NCBI GenBank assembly: GCA_024803745.1
Contig: JANJXV010000154.1
Coordinates: 806,001 to 870,000 of the forward strand
From: Megascapheus bottae
Lineage: Eukaryota > Chordata > Mammalia > Rodentia > Geomyidae
Reading direction: 5' to 3'
Length of the DNA stretch: 64,000 nt
Numbering within the stretch: the first letter of the stretch is position 1; each line of letters opens with the position of its first letter. The notes beneath the pieces are model-generated. The model was not told the origin of the DNA. It saw nothing but the letters and a program-made list of their open reading frames with translations, and made no database searches. Positions 1 through 10,569 of the stretch are shown here, piece after piece. The position numbers and the translations under genes are program-made.

Positions 1-562
1 GCAGCATAGCATTCCATTGTGTATAAGCACCACATATTCTTGATTCAGTCATCTACTGAGTGGCATCTGGGTTGGTTTCATATCTTTGCTATGGTAAATA
101 GTGCTGCAATGAGCATCATTGTGGTAGTGGCTTTAGTATGTCCTTTTTTCTGGACAATTGGGTAGATGCCAAGTAGTGGATTTGCTGGATCATAGGGGAG
201 CTCTATGTTCAGTCTTTTGAGGAACCACCACACTGCTTTCCCTAGTGGTTGAACGAGTTTACACTCACACCAACAGTGTAGGTGTGATCCCCCCTGGTCA
301 CTTCCCCACCAGTATCTCTTATTAGATTTTTTGATAATGGCCATTCTGACTGGAGTCAGGTGGAATCTCAAAGTTGTTTTGATTTTCATTTCCCTTATTG
401 CTAGAGATATGGAGCATTTCTTCATGTGTCTAAAGCCCATTTTAATTTTTTCTTCAGAGAATACTCTTTTAAGTCTTTAGCCCACCTTTTAATAGGGTGG
501 TTGTTTCTTTGAAGATTTGTTTGGGAGAGATTCATTTTTTTCAGCTATAGATATATTTTAGA
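1..562 (-). repeat. L1 LINE fragment, ORF2 C-terminal region (old copy)
   Basis: The minus strand over 78-440 encodes a 120-codon frame matching the C-terminal part of L1 ORF2 seen in the younger L1 at 27079-29139. Shared landmarks are [24 protein letters not shown] and ALFTIAKI. DNA similarity to about 27212-27775 runs from the window edge to about 562. It is more diverged than the other L1 copies here and is cut on its 3' side by the window start. Confidence 0.85.
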
Positions 563-591
563 TAACTACATATATTTTTGTAGAAAAAAGA

Positions 592-945
592 ATGGAAGCC
601 ATCATGCTGGCTCACAACTTAATTTCAGCTACTTAGGAGGCTCAGGGCTTAGGATCACAGGTCAAAGCCAACCAGGGCCCTACAGTGTGTGAGATCAAAC
701 TCTGTGAACATACAATGACTGTAAGAGGAATCTAACTGCCTGGGAATGTAGCCTAATGGTAGAGTGCTCACCTAGAATGCATGAAGACCTAGGTTCTATT
801 CACCGGTACCGCATATTCAGAAAAAAGCTAGAAGTGGCGCTGTGTTTCAAGAGGCAGAGCACTCACCTTGGGCAAGCGAGTCCAATGAAAATGTCTAGGC
901 CCTGAGTCCAAGCCCTAGGACTGGCAAAAAGAAAAAAAAGAGCAA
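592..945 (+). repeat. Two adjacent plus-strand SINEs
   Basis: 592-705 resembles the body of the longer SINE type (ctacttaggaggctcag, then caaagccaaccagg). 739-940 is the tRNA-derived type with A-box-like gtagcctaatggtagag, B-box-like ggttctattc, the body agaagtggcgctgtg and a 3' A-rich tail. Both families recur dozens of times in the window. 563-591 holds nothing I recognise. Confidence 0.75.
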
Positions 946-1029
946 TCTTACTTAAGTAACAAGGAATGTACCCTATATTTATACAGACTGAAAAATTCAT
1001 TAAGAAATTAGAAAATATGTATAAAGTGC

Positions 1030-1562
1030 ATAATTTCTTTTGTGTGTTGGCACTGGGTCTTCAACTGAGTGCTTCAGCTCTATCCCTGACCTTTTCTGCT
1101 CAAGGCTAGCACTCTACCAATGCAGCCCCAAATCAACTATCTTCAATTGAGATATAAGCGATGAATATTTCAGGGTGCTTCATGAAAAACATTTTTATAA
1201 ATTGAAACTTTCAACACAGTCTTATTTTAGTATGAATGTTGAGATGGGAAGAGACAGAAAAAGTGAAATGTTTCCTGATCCCCATAGAGAAGAGACTCAG
1301 CAGAACCACTGTGGTCTGCAGGCTTCTTTGTGAGTTTTGTTTGCTTGTTTGATTTTTGTCAATTGTGGGGCTTGAACTCTGGGCCTGGGCACTGTCCCTG
1401 AGCTCTTCAGCTCAAGGCTAGTGCTTTAATCTGTGAGCCACAGTGCCACTTCTGGTTTTTCTGGCAGTTAACTGGGTACTTTGGCTGGCTTTAAACTTTG
1501 ATTCTCAGATCTTAGCCTCCTGAGTAGCTAAGATTATAGGTGTGAGGTACCATCACCAGGCT
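1030..1562 (-). repeat. Two minus-strand SINE copies
   Basis: 1036-1130 is a short copy (gctcaaggctagcactctacc is the reverse complement of the tRNA-like head). 1340-1562 is the longer type, with ggcttgaactctgggcc, a middle block and cctcctgagtagctaagatta. The intervals 1131-1339 and 1563-1923 contain no gene, RNA or repeat I can name. Confidence 0.7.
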
Positions 1563-1923
1563 GCTGCTCTGTTACTATGCAGGTTCTGGATCAAGAACTT
1601 CAAGTTCTTACTTCAATTTTTTCTTCTCTTGCCTGATACTCTGCCATTTCAACGAAGCCCCAGTTCCTGGTCTTTGTTGGTTAATGAGAGATATTATGAT
1701 TTTCTAATATTCAGAGCAATGATTATAAAACCCAGCATTTTACTTACTTGAATAAATTAAGAGACAGGACCTAGTGAGATGGAAAACAAAATTTTTTTTC
1801 AAGTTGCTATCCTGTTCTAATGCATAAGTCTGGCTATTTTGCTTACACACAAATATGTATTTTACCAATTTCTACTCTATTTTTGCTTAGCTTAAAACCA
1901 CCACTGCCATTTCATAGAATTTG

Positions 1924-2460
1924 TTGTTGTTGTTTGCGGTGCTTGAACTCTGTGCCTGGGCTGTTCCTCAGATCTTCAGTTCAATGCCAGTGCTCTACTA
2001 CTTTTGATTTGGCCAGTCCTGGGCTTGAACTCAGGGACTGAGCACTGTCCTTATATTTTCTCAAGGCTAGGGCTCTACCACTTCAGCCTCAGCACCACTT
2101 CCAGCATTTTTCTATGTATGTGATATTGAGGAATTGAACCCAGGTCTTCGTGCATGCTAGGCAAGCACTCTACCACTAGGCCAAACTCCCAGCCCAAAAT
2201 TATTCATCATTACTATTAGCTATCTTCTTTTTTTTATTATTGATTCGTCATGTTGCTTGGACTTTGGGCCTGGACTGTCCCTGACCTCTTCAGCTCAAGG
2301 CTAGCGCTCTTCCTCTACAGCTCCATTTTTGGTTTCTGGTAGTTAATTGGTGATGTAAGTCTCACAAACATATGTGTCCAGGCTGGCTTTGGGCTTTGAA
2401 CCAAGATCCTCCAATCTCAGCCTCCATAGTAGGTAGAATTACACGCTTCAGCCAGCAGTG
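1924..2460 (-). repeat. Cluster of three minus-strand SINEs
   Basis: A fragment at 1924-2007, a nearly complete tRNA-type copy at 2007-2196 (ends in gctaggcaagcactctacc and ccactaggcc) and a longer-type copy at 2241-2458. All share the core cagctcaaggctag or close variants. This is nested or serial insertion in one orientation. Confidence 0.75.
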
Positions 2461-2473
2461 CCTGACTGTTTGA

Positions 2474-2607
2474 TGTCTCTGTCTCTGTCTCTCTGTCTGT
2501 CTGTCTCTGTCTGTCTGCCTGTCTGTCTCTCTGTCTCTCTGTCTCTCTCTCTGTCTCTGTCTCTCTCTCTGTCTCTCTCTGTCTCTCTCTGTCTGTCTCT
2601 GTCTCTG

Positions 2608-2671
<64 letters not shown>
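2474..2671. repeat. TC/TG-rich microsatellite
   Basis: About 200 bp of TCTG and TC repeats, becoming pure TC toward 2630-2670. The Ser-Leu open frame across it is an artefact of the repeat. It sits between two SINEs and probably grew from a SINE tail. Confidence 0.95.
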
Positions 2672-2673
<2 letters not shown>

Positions 2674-3330
2674 GGCTATAAGACTTTAATTGTGCACCTG
2701 GGCAGTGTCCCTGGGCTCTTCAGCTCAAGGCTACAACCTTAAACACCTTGAGCCACAGTGTCACTTCTGGTTTTCTGGTGCTTAATTGGAAGTAACAGTT
2801 TCATGGACTTTAGTGTCTGGCCTGGCTTTGAACTGTGATCCTCAGAACCCAACCTTCTGAGATCATTTCCAGCTTTTTTTTGGTGTAAGTGGTACAGAGT
2901 AATTGAACACAGGGCTTTGTGCATACTAGGCAAGCAAACTACCACTAGTGTGCACTCCAGCCTTAGATAAGGGCTTTCTTTTTCTTTTTCTTTTTTTCAC
3001 TCATGGGGCTTGAATTCTGGGCCTGGATGTTTACCTTAAGCTCTTCAGCTCAAGGCAAGAGCTCTACCACTTGAGGCACATTGTCATTTTGAATTTTCTG
3101 GATTATTTGGAAATAAGATTCTCACAGATTTTTATGCCTGGGCCGTCTTTGAACCTCGATCCTCCAGGGTTCTAGGATTACCAGGGTGAGCCACCAGTCA
3201 CGGGCATTAAATTATTATTTTTTGCATGTCCTATGGCTTCAACTCATGGCCAGAGCACTATCCTAGGGCTTGCTCAAGGATAGCACTTTACTTCAGCCAG
3301 CCAACTCCCGGTCCAAATAGGCCACTCTTG
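2672..3330 (-). repeat. Serial minus-strand SINE insertions
   Basis: 2672-2870 and 2996-3204 are longer-type copies. 2870-2965 is the end of a tRNA-type copy (gcatactaggcaagc). 3218-3330 is a heavily decayed copy. No coding sequence is supported in this stretch. Confidence 0.65.
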
Positions 3331-3461
3331 AAGCTAGAATTACAGAGATCGGCCATAATACTGGCATGTTGTTATCTAAGTATATAATTTTTCTTCTATT
3401 TTGATGGCTTTTCCTTAGTGTACATATTTCCTACATATTTTATGGAAAACTTCCTTCCCAC

Positions 3462-3665
3462 TGGGGCCATGAGTTAAGCCTAGTGGAAGCGTTCTTGCTG
3501 AGCATGAATGAAGACCCAAGTTCAATTCCTCAGCACAACATTGATAAAAAAAGATAAAAGTGGTGCTGTGGCACATGTGATAGAACTTGCGCCTTAAGAA
3601 TAAACAAAAACAAAAACAAGGATCATGCTCAGGTCCTGAGTCTAAGCCCAGTACTGGCAAAAAAA
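3462..3665 (+). repeat. tRNA-derived SINE
   Basis: Head with gttaagcctagtggaagcg, B-box-like caagttcaattcctc, body aaagtggtgctgtggc and end cccagtactggcaaaaaa. 3666-3903 has no recognisable feature and is the unique left flank of the large duplication. Confidence 0.75.
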
Positions 3666-4242
3666 ATTCTGCCCAAAGTAGACATTTAAACTTATTGTAC
3701 TTTTCAAAAAATTTGTTGTTCAAGATGATATACAAAGAGATTGCTGTTACATATGTAATGAGTACATTTCTTGTAAACACTGTTACCCCCTCCCCCGTTT
3801 TCTCTTTCCTTCCCCCCAAGTCATAAATTTCATTTACAACAAATATATATGTATTTTCATTCCTGAAAAAAATAGTTTAAAATGTGTTCAAATAAATGAT
3901 GTAGGTTGATATATTTATCAAAATGGATTACTTGAACTCTAAAATAAACATTCTAAGTAATTTTTCTCATAAAATTGTAGTAATGCTATAAAACTAATAT
4001 AAAAGGAATTTTAGTTATTAATTTCTTATGTTTTACCTTTAACATTATTACACTAAGCATACTGTTTATGGTATTAATACAGACAGCATGAAATATGATT
4101 ATGTAAAAAAATTAAATGATTAAAAATAGTAAGGTTGGGGGCCAGTAGTTTGGCTTGGTGGCACACACCCTGGACTGGCAAAAAAGAAGTAGCGTTAGAT
4201 AAAACAGATTTATTTCCAAATGTGTGGAAAATGGTATGATTT

Positions 4243-4438
4243 CTTGTTTGGCTAGTCCTGCGGCTTGAACTGAGGGACCAGGAACTGTCCTTGGCCACAT
4301 TTGTTCAAGGGTGGCACTCTTACACCTGAGCAACAGTGCCCCATCTGCTTTTGCTGTGTATGCAGTGTCGAGGAATTGAATCAAGGTCTTCTTGTATACT
4401 AGGCGAGCACTCTACAACTAGGCAACATTAAAAGCCAA
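4243..4438 (-). repeat. tRNA-derived SINE (unit A)
   Basis: Reverse-orientation copy: gctagtcctgcggcttgaac at one end, tactaggcgagcactctac at the head. It lies downstream (3' side) of the RALGDS-like pseudogene. 3904-4242 otherwise has no recognisable gene. Confidence 0.75.
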
Positions 4439-4875
4439 AGTAGATTTTTGATGCTATTGTGGAGTTTTAATTTTCTTAAATATTTGTACAAAGCACAATG
4501 GTTATATAAACAGACTTGAACTCACAGAACAGAGTCCCACATAATATTACAGTTACTCTGGCACTTCTCCCGATTTGCAAAACACATTTCCAGGCATCTG
4601 CTCTGTCCTTAAGCTTTGGTAGCTGACTTGTCTTTCCATGGAGGCCTGGCCTGGATTCCTGGTGATTCCATGCATTTCATAGTTCCCTGTATATCCAGTA
4701 AGGTTGTCTTCTATGGGACCAGACCTGTCTGGTTTTTGGCCCACCCAGGACCTATGTGCCTGTGGTCTCACATTATAAGTGGAAAATAAAACACAGTATA
4801 ATAAGCACTGAAGAACTGCACACCATAATATTAACAATGAGAGTTTAATAGTTAGCAAAGTAAATACAATGAATA

Positions 4876-5638
4876 CTAGACAAGAATCATGACAGCATTA
4901 TAAAGAGACGTCTTTTTAGGAAGGGGACAGGGAAGCTCTAAATCCAGACTGGCCTCCAAGTTGCCTTCAGACAGTAATTCTACTTCCGAGTCCTCAGAAG
5001 GGTCTCCTTCCTCATGAGAAACAGAATGTCCTTCCTGAGTTAAGAGGGGGATGGATTCTGGTTTGTCGAATGGAGATTGAGTCTCTTTTATTGAGATGGA
5101 TGGGTCCGGATATTCTGTGAGGATGGATTCATTTTCCTCCAATGAATCCAGTATTGAGAGTACACTTGCTGCTTCCCATGGGGACATTTTCCATGAGCCC
5201 AGCGTGTGCCCCTTCAGCTTGCACAATAAGTGGAGTGTTACTCTGACTCAGATGGACTGACTCTGGCTGGAGTGTGAAAGGAAACGGAAGGAAATCTGGC
5301 TGCTCTTTTTCTTCCTCCATAGTATCTGCAGGTTCAACTGTGTCACACATGGGGTTCAGAGCAAAAGGTATATCCATAGGACTCTAAACCTGTTTGGTAA
5401 TTTCTACTGAAGGCCCATGGTTTCTGGAGTGCAGTGATGATTCTCAGTCTCCATCAGTCACCAGCTCCATTGGTGGGTTTTTCATCCGGAGTTCAGGATA
5501 AGCTCTTCCACGATGACCCAAACCTAAGAATGGAAATAGGTACAGAGTGGACAGAGGGGACTCTGCAAGTTGAAGTGTCAATCAACTTCCATGAGGATCT
5601 AATGGAGGAACCTGTAGAACTGGAGTTTGGACTGAACA
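4876..5638 (-). pseudogene. RALGDS-like acidic/proline-rich linker exon (unit A)
   Basis: The exon starts after CCTCCTCAG. It contains two long overlapping frames: 5129-5377 (with VEPADTMEEEKEQPDFLPF) and 4876-5226 (with ILDSLEENESILTEYPDP and HEEGDPSEDSEVELLSEG). Composition flows naturally from the first to the second, which implies one ancestral acidic frame split by a frameshift near 5170. Upstream in the same exon, Pro/Leu-rich text is interrupted by in-frame stops. In RalGDS-family proteins the segment between the REM and CDC25 domains is a variable Pro/Glu-rich linker, so position and composition fit, but sequence identity to a known linker is not demonstrated. Confidence 0.5.
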
Positions 5639-5792
5639 CTGAGGAGGTGTAGGGTCTTTCTAATGAGTGCTTATTCCCGAGTCCTTTCAGAGGACAGACA
5701 TTACCTGGCTGACACCACCCATAAAGGGCATTTTGCCAAGCTCTGTAGAAGTAAGGGCCAACCAATCTAGACCACATGGGCTTCCTACTCAC

Positions 5793-6014
5793 AGGTTCTG
5801 AGGCACCCACACCAGGACTTCTACTTTTTCTTGGTCTTACTGGTCGCATATTCCTCCGGCTGGTCAAAAAGTTTGTGTTTAGAAGAGCAGGTCCAAAGCC
5901 GACATGTGGAGCCTCATATAGAGCTTGAGTTGTGTCAGGGTGTGGCAGTTCTTGAACTCGTAGAAATCACTCGGGTAGAAGTCCATTCACATCGTATAGA
6001 TGGAACACATGATG
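5793..6014 (-). pseudogene. RALGDS-like REM exon 2 (unit A)
   Basis: One minus-strand frame reads stop-MDFYPSDFYEFKN followed by LTQLKLYMRLHMSALDL. It aligns with the RalGDS stretch WLDQYSEDFCQPPD then LKQLVAYVQLNMPGSDL. The conserved Trp (TGG) is a TGA stop. Acceptor GCCCACAG precedes 6014 and donor GTGAGTAGG follows 5793. After the ALDL block the frame breaks and another frame carries a Lys/Glu-rich run ending in a TAG. It is 222 bp between the splice-like sites. Confidence 0.75.
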
Positions 6015-6307
6015 CTGTGGGCACATTCGGTACAAGGAAAGTGAGAGCCTTCTCTCTCCATCCTGAGCCTTTTACCAAAGCCCCTTTCTTGCAGGATTCT
6101 AATGCTGTGGCTGTCCTGCAGAGATGGGCACTTATGTGCTGGGAGGGGGGTAAGAGACACTCGAGAACAGGATGACTTTTACACCCCACTTCCAGAAGCT
6201 TCTGAGAGAGGCCTCTATGCATCTGTCTAAAGTAAACGCACCTTAAATTAACTAAGTAAATGCTCTAAATAAATCAATAAGTGAATGCTCTACATAAAGA
6301 ACTAAAT

Positions 6308-6530
6308 GCTCATTCCTCTAATCTTAGCCACCCAGCAGGCTGAGCTCTGAAGATCACAGTGGAAAGCCAGTCTAGTCAGTAAAAGTCTAAAGGCACTTGT
6401 CTTCAATTAGGCAGCAAAAAGCCAGAACTTGACCTATGACTCAAATGGTACAGTGCAAATTTTTGAACACCAAACGGATGGCATTTAGACCTGGGTTCAG
6501 GTTCAAGTGGCAGCACTGGACCACACACCA
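6308..6530 (+). repeat. Decayed longer-type SINE (unit A)
   Basis: Reads cctctaatcttagccaccca, aggctgagctctgaagatcac, gaaagccagtctagtcag, then a tRNA-type tail with caggttcaagtggcagcac. It lies in the intron between the two REM exons. 6531-6965 has no other recognisable feature. Confidence 0.65.
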
Positions 6531-6965
6531 AAATGTAAATGCTTTCAGGTTCTAACAGGCAAAGCTATCACAATCCCTCCCTGATGGCTCAAAAGTGATT
6601 CAGCCCCCAGCTTTTCCTCTGACTCCAGTATTTCACAGGCCTCCGCCATTAGTACTGACACCTCATTTCTTACTGGGAAATGGGATTTCCTAGGATGTCA
6701 CCTAGGTGAGGGCTGCAGTTGGGAGCCACTTACTCATGCCTGAAATCCAACTTCTCAGTAAGCACACTGTTGAGACTCCAGTAGCTTGTGAGGGAAATGA
6801 AATGGCATGGTGTCCCAGTCATAATGAAGTAGTTTGTGCACTTGTATCATGCTTAGCTCCCCTGGGAACACCCCAGTGAAACAAACAGGCTCAGAGAGGA
6901 GCCAAGTATTCCAAGGCTTGGCCAGGAGTGGTGAGCAAACATGGGTTTGGAGGGGGAACACTCAC

Positions 6966-7138
6966 TTTTTCAAGAGAATTTCCAGCAACTACTACATTGT
7001 CCTCCACTATTTGAAATTGTGCAGGAAGTTTCCCACATAAAAGAGATCACCTTTCTGGTAGGCAGGGATCAGCTTTGTCAGCAGCATCTCCAACAGGCCT
7101 TCCTCCAGGATCCATAGGTTACAAGGCTCATTCAGAGT
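6966..7138 (-). pseudogene. RALGDS-like REM exon 1 (unit A)
   Basis: The translation includes EGLLEMLLTKLIPAYQKGDL, aligning to the RalGDS stretch AGTLEKLVEHLVPAFQGSDL, and continues YVGNFLHNFK against YVTIFLCTYR. After that the frame reads stop, W, R, T, M, stop, stop, LLEILLKK. The family has A, F, T, T, T, Q, Q, VLDLLFKR here, so the two adjacent TAG codons sit exactly where Gln-Gln is conserved (CAG to TAG twice). A donor-like GTGAGTG follows immediately at 6965-6959, and an acceptor-like CTCAG precedes 7138. Homology is clear; translation through it is impossible. Confidence 0.8.
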
Positions 7139-7907
7139 CTGAGCTGACTTACCATCACACTGTATTGGCAAAACAGTGGATATTTCAAACGTAGGAATGG
7201 GACCACACTTCACACTAAGGAATTGGTATAGAGTAGATTGGAAATGACACACTCTAATCTCAGTATAGTCACTTGAAAGCACACAAGAAGGTTGTAGTTT
7301 GTGGGCAGGATGATGGGTTCAAATAGGTTTCCTCTCAATATACCTCATCTGAGTTTCCCTGGAGTTTCCTGGCTTTCTTCCTAGAGAAATGCCTGATATA
7401 CTGGAATTTTGTCTTGGCCCTGATCCAGCATCTACTTCTTCAAGTGAGACATCCATATCTCTCATGCCTGAGATCCGAGCCTCCTGACCTTTGGCAACAG
7501 CACAGCAACATCTTTCTTCCTCCTGAGCCACAGGCCAAGGGAGCTGACTTGAGCTGGTTGTCACATACAGTGGCTTGGTTACCAGGGTTCCATATTCTGT
7601 TCCATTGTGAGGGAGGTAAGGTCACATTTCAAGGCCCAATGACCAAAGCTCCTTGCTCACAGAAGACCTCCCCAAAGACATACTGGAGGCTGAATCTCCC
7701 TTCCCACCTCACATATGGATGTAGTAAACAGCACACCTTTTTGTTCAAATCCCAAGTCATTAACTAGGCGTAAGTGCTAGCCTGGTCTCAGGCTCAAGGA
7801 GCCTTTCTTAGGTAAGATCCAAACTTAACTGTCACTATTCCCCTTAGACTTCACAAGACATTTTGCTTCACAGTGCCTTCTCAGCTTGCATTTTGCCTCT
7901 TGTACAT

Positions 7908-8099
7908 TTTTTTTTGCTAGTCCTGGGACTTGACCTCAGAGCCTGACCATTGTTCTTAGGCTTTTTTTAGGCTATAGCTGTCCCACCAAGCCACAGCACC
8001 ACTTCCAGAGTTTTCTATGTATATGGTACTGCAGAATCAAACCGGACTCTTTTTGTGTGGTAGCCAAGCACTCTACAAATAGATGAAAGACCCAGGCCA
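7908..8099 (-). repeat. tRNA-derived SINE (unit A)
   Basis: Reverse-oriented copy (ctagtcctgggacttgacc, then gtagccaagcactctac). It is ancestral to the inverted block, because the inverted copies carry it on the plus strand (for example 25849-26035). Confidence 0.8.
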
Positions 8100-8331
8100 T
8101 CTTGCACATATTTTTCACTTCAATCTACTAGGATGTTGTTAGGTTTCTGTATCCTAATCTATTTTTCTTCCTGATGAATATCTGTGCTGTCATCTGTAAA
8201 AATGCAAGTGGGAAAATCACAGAAGCATTGGTGACATAAAAAAAGTCTTACAGACATAGATAAGTGTTCATTCTTTGTAGGAGAAAGGATATTTTGATAT
8301 GATGATGATGACTATTTATAAATACTTAATC

Positions 8332-8541
8332 GGGGTTTAGACTTTGGCCTAGTGGTAGAGTGCTTGCCTAGCATCCATGAAGATCTAGGTTTGAGTCCTT
8401 AATATCACACAGATATAAAAATCCATATGGCAATGTGGCTCAAGTGGCAGAGGGCTAGACTTGGGAAAAGCCAAGAGCAGTGCTCAGGCCCTGAGTTCAA
8501 GCCCCAGGAATGGCAGAAAAAACAAAAGAAAAGAAAAGAAA
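8332..8541 (+). repeat. tRNA-derived SINE with clear pol III boxes (unit A)
   Basis: A-box-like tggcctagtggtagagtgc and B-box-like ggtttgagtcct, body aatgtggctcaagtggcag, end gttcaagccccaggaatggc and an A-rich tail. It is a good representative of the family. The inverted counterpart is at about 62480-62680. Confidence 0.85.
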
Positions 8542-8706
8542 TGTGCTTTTTACAAGTTATTCACTCACAGCATTTGCCTCTGAATTCTTCGCTTCTGCAT
8601 CTTGTGACTTATCCCTTTCCCTCAATGTAGACAAGAAAAACAGATTTTATTACTTGCTATCCTGTTGTCCAATCTTTGGATATTAATTCAAAATACAATA
8701 TTGCCT

Positions 8707-8765
8707 GAAATATTGTGTGTGTGCATGTGTGTGTGTATCTGCCAATGTGTGCATGCACACATGTG
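8707..8765. repeat. GT-rich microsatellite (unit A)
   Basis: Interrupted TG repeat with two pure stretches. The counterpart in unit B is at about 37549-37605. 8766-9592 otherwise shows no recognisable gene or repeat. Confidence 0.8.
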
Positions 8766-9592
8766 TACAGGGTTTAGGGCTTACTCATAGGGCCTGTGTG
8801 ATAACCCTCAGCATCTTTTCCTCAAAGGTATTGGTCTTTCACTTCTAGCTTATTATAGCTAATTGGAGTTGAGAGATTCACTCAATTTCTTGCCCTGTGC
8901 ATTGGAACCCAGTGCTGGGTTCTCATATTGTTAATTGTAGCTATAGAGAAGGCTGAGGTCTGGGGATCCTCGTTAGAATCCAGCCCCTGAAAGAAAGTCA
9001 CTGATAGAAATCTTTATCTTCAGTTAAGCACGAATAAATAAGGCAAAAGTGGAACTGTGGCTCAGTTCCTCTTGTAGCAGCCATGAGAAAATTAGTAATT
9101 GGCAGCACCTGGTCCCTGAGAGAAATCCTTAGCACTAGTTCAAAAAAAGAAAGAAAATAATGAAAAAAATTAAAACTTGCTGAGGAATCCATAAGGATAA
9201 ACGTGCCTGTGAATAATCTTGTCATTTCAGATTCCCTCAAGAGCTTAGGTCTCTCTATATTTTATCAAGTTTTTTTAAAGATATTTACATATTTTCTATC
9301 TTTCTTAAACAGAGATAGCCATCCACAAAACACAAACACAAACTCTCACACAGTATACCACCCACCCATAAGTGTCTGGCTATGTATATATGTATAGTCA
9401 TATGTATTGATCTGTCTCTCTATACTAATATATTAATGCATAAACCTATGTATTTAGACAAACAGGAAACATACATAGATAGGTCTCAGGCATTTCCAGG
9501 TTTTGTGCAAGTCTTCTGAGTGCAACTTACCCTTGTATTGTTTGTCAAGATAGAGTCCCTCTAACTTTTGGCCAGCTTCTTGTCCTTTGATA

Positions 9593-9786
9593 CTTTTTTC
9601 TGCCAGTTCTCGGTTTTGAACGCTAGGCCTGGATGCTGTCACTGAGCTTGAGCTTCTTGCATTCAGTAGTTTATTGCAGATAAGAGTCTCATGGAGTTTC
9701 TGTCCTGGGCTGGCTTTGAATTGTGATCCTCAGATCTCAAACTCCTGAGTAGCTAGGATGACAGTCTTGAGCTACCAGTACCTGGT
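9593..9786 (-). repeat. Longer-type SINE (unit A)
   Basis: Reverse orientation; cctgggctggctttgaattg, cagatctcaaactcctgag and tagctaggatgacag match the family body and head. 9787-10569 contains no feature I can name. Confidence 0.75.
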
Positions 9787-10569
9787 TCCTTTGCCTCTTT
9801 TACCCTTTTTTTGGCCCCACCACAGCCATGGTATCTACCTTCCTATGTTCTCCCCGCCTTCCCCCAGACAGGGGTCTGACAGATGCTTTCCACCCACTTA
9901 TTCATGTTCTCCTCTGTATTGGCTGACAGCTAAGACATGCACTCACTTGTCTGGATGCCAAACACAAAGCCATGTGATTGTTCCTCAGTCTGGAACATCC
10001 TATCAGATTTATAGCACCACAGAGGGTCAGGTTGATGCTCCTCCAGGGCTTCTTAAATTGTTCTCATATTAATCCACAACACGTTTGTCATCACTTGTCC
10101 AGCTAATTCATGGACTAAAGCAGCATTCCCTACAAACTTAGATCCCAATACCATGAGGACACTCAAGGGTGCATTAGGAGTGTGACCTGCAGGTGGATGT
10201 GAGCCTGTCTAAGTTGGAGGGGATTTCTCCACCACAGGAAATGGAATACAAATTTAGAATCTGCTTTCATGAGGTGACAATCTCTGGCAGATGTTCTTAT
10301 CAAATGTGGCACTGCCTACTTCCAGCTTAAAACATGGGTTGATGACCCAGCATAACAGTGAATGTATTCACCCCGGCCCAACACATAGGCTGGGACCCTG
10401 AACTTTCAGGTAGCATTTGGCTTTGAAGGTCATGAGATCTTAGTCTACAAATGATGAGCCCCCTCCCGTGAGGCAAAGCAAACAGAGCCAAAGTGCAACC
10501 CAGTTAAGCACCAGATCAAGCTTCCCTTCTACAGTAGGGTATGGTTTGAAAACTGTGCATAGCTTCTGT

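Larger units (their letters stand above)
4876..7138 (-). pseudogene. RALGDS/RGL-like pseudogene, REM-domain half (unit A)
   Basis: Three minus-strand exons can be aligned with the N-terminal half of RalGDS-family guanine nucleotide exchange factors, which activate Ral GTPases. They are REM exon 1 (6966-7138), REM exon 2 (5793-6014) and an acidic, proline-rich linker exon (4876-5638). Exon order matches the family and splice-like signals flank the exons. Every exon carries stops or frameshifts, so it is a pseudogene. The catalytic CDC25 (RasGEF) exons that should follow are not seen before the duplication edge at 3904, so it is also 3'-truncated. The family assignment rests on my own residue alignment to RALGDS. 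Whether the parent is RALGDS itself or an RGL/RGR-type paralogue cannot be decided here. Confidence 0.75.
7285..8650. other. Segment that recurs in inverted orientation elsewhere (unit A)
   Basis: This block lies just 5' (on the minus strand) of the REM exons. Its reverse complement is recognisable at 25777-26663, 32711-32740, 54934-56303 and 62360-63733. Matching landmarks include the minus-strand frame 7440-7625 (MTLPPSQWNR, WNPGNQATV, CGSGGRKMLLCCCQRSG), which reappears on the plus strand at 63398-63598 and 55966-56166. The frames may be 5' exons of the RALGDS-like locus, but I cannot match them to a known protein. Two SINEs lie inside and are shared with the inverted copies. Confidence 0.85.

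Noticed and set aside
2458..2742. 94-codon plus-strand frame rich in Ser-Leu
   Set aside because: It is the translation of a TC/TG microsatellite plus SINE; similar artefacts occur at 15594-15881, 44394-44681, 48212-48430 and 48220-48414.
5831..6175. 114-codon plus-strand frame conserved in both units
   Set aside because: It is antisense to RALGDS-like REM exon 2, whose minus-strand homology is convincing.
8332..8400. tRNA gene candidate (A box and B box present)
   Set aside because: It is the head of a dispersed SINE; no cloverleaf with an acceptor stem, and it occurs in many decayed copies.
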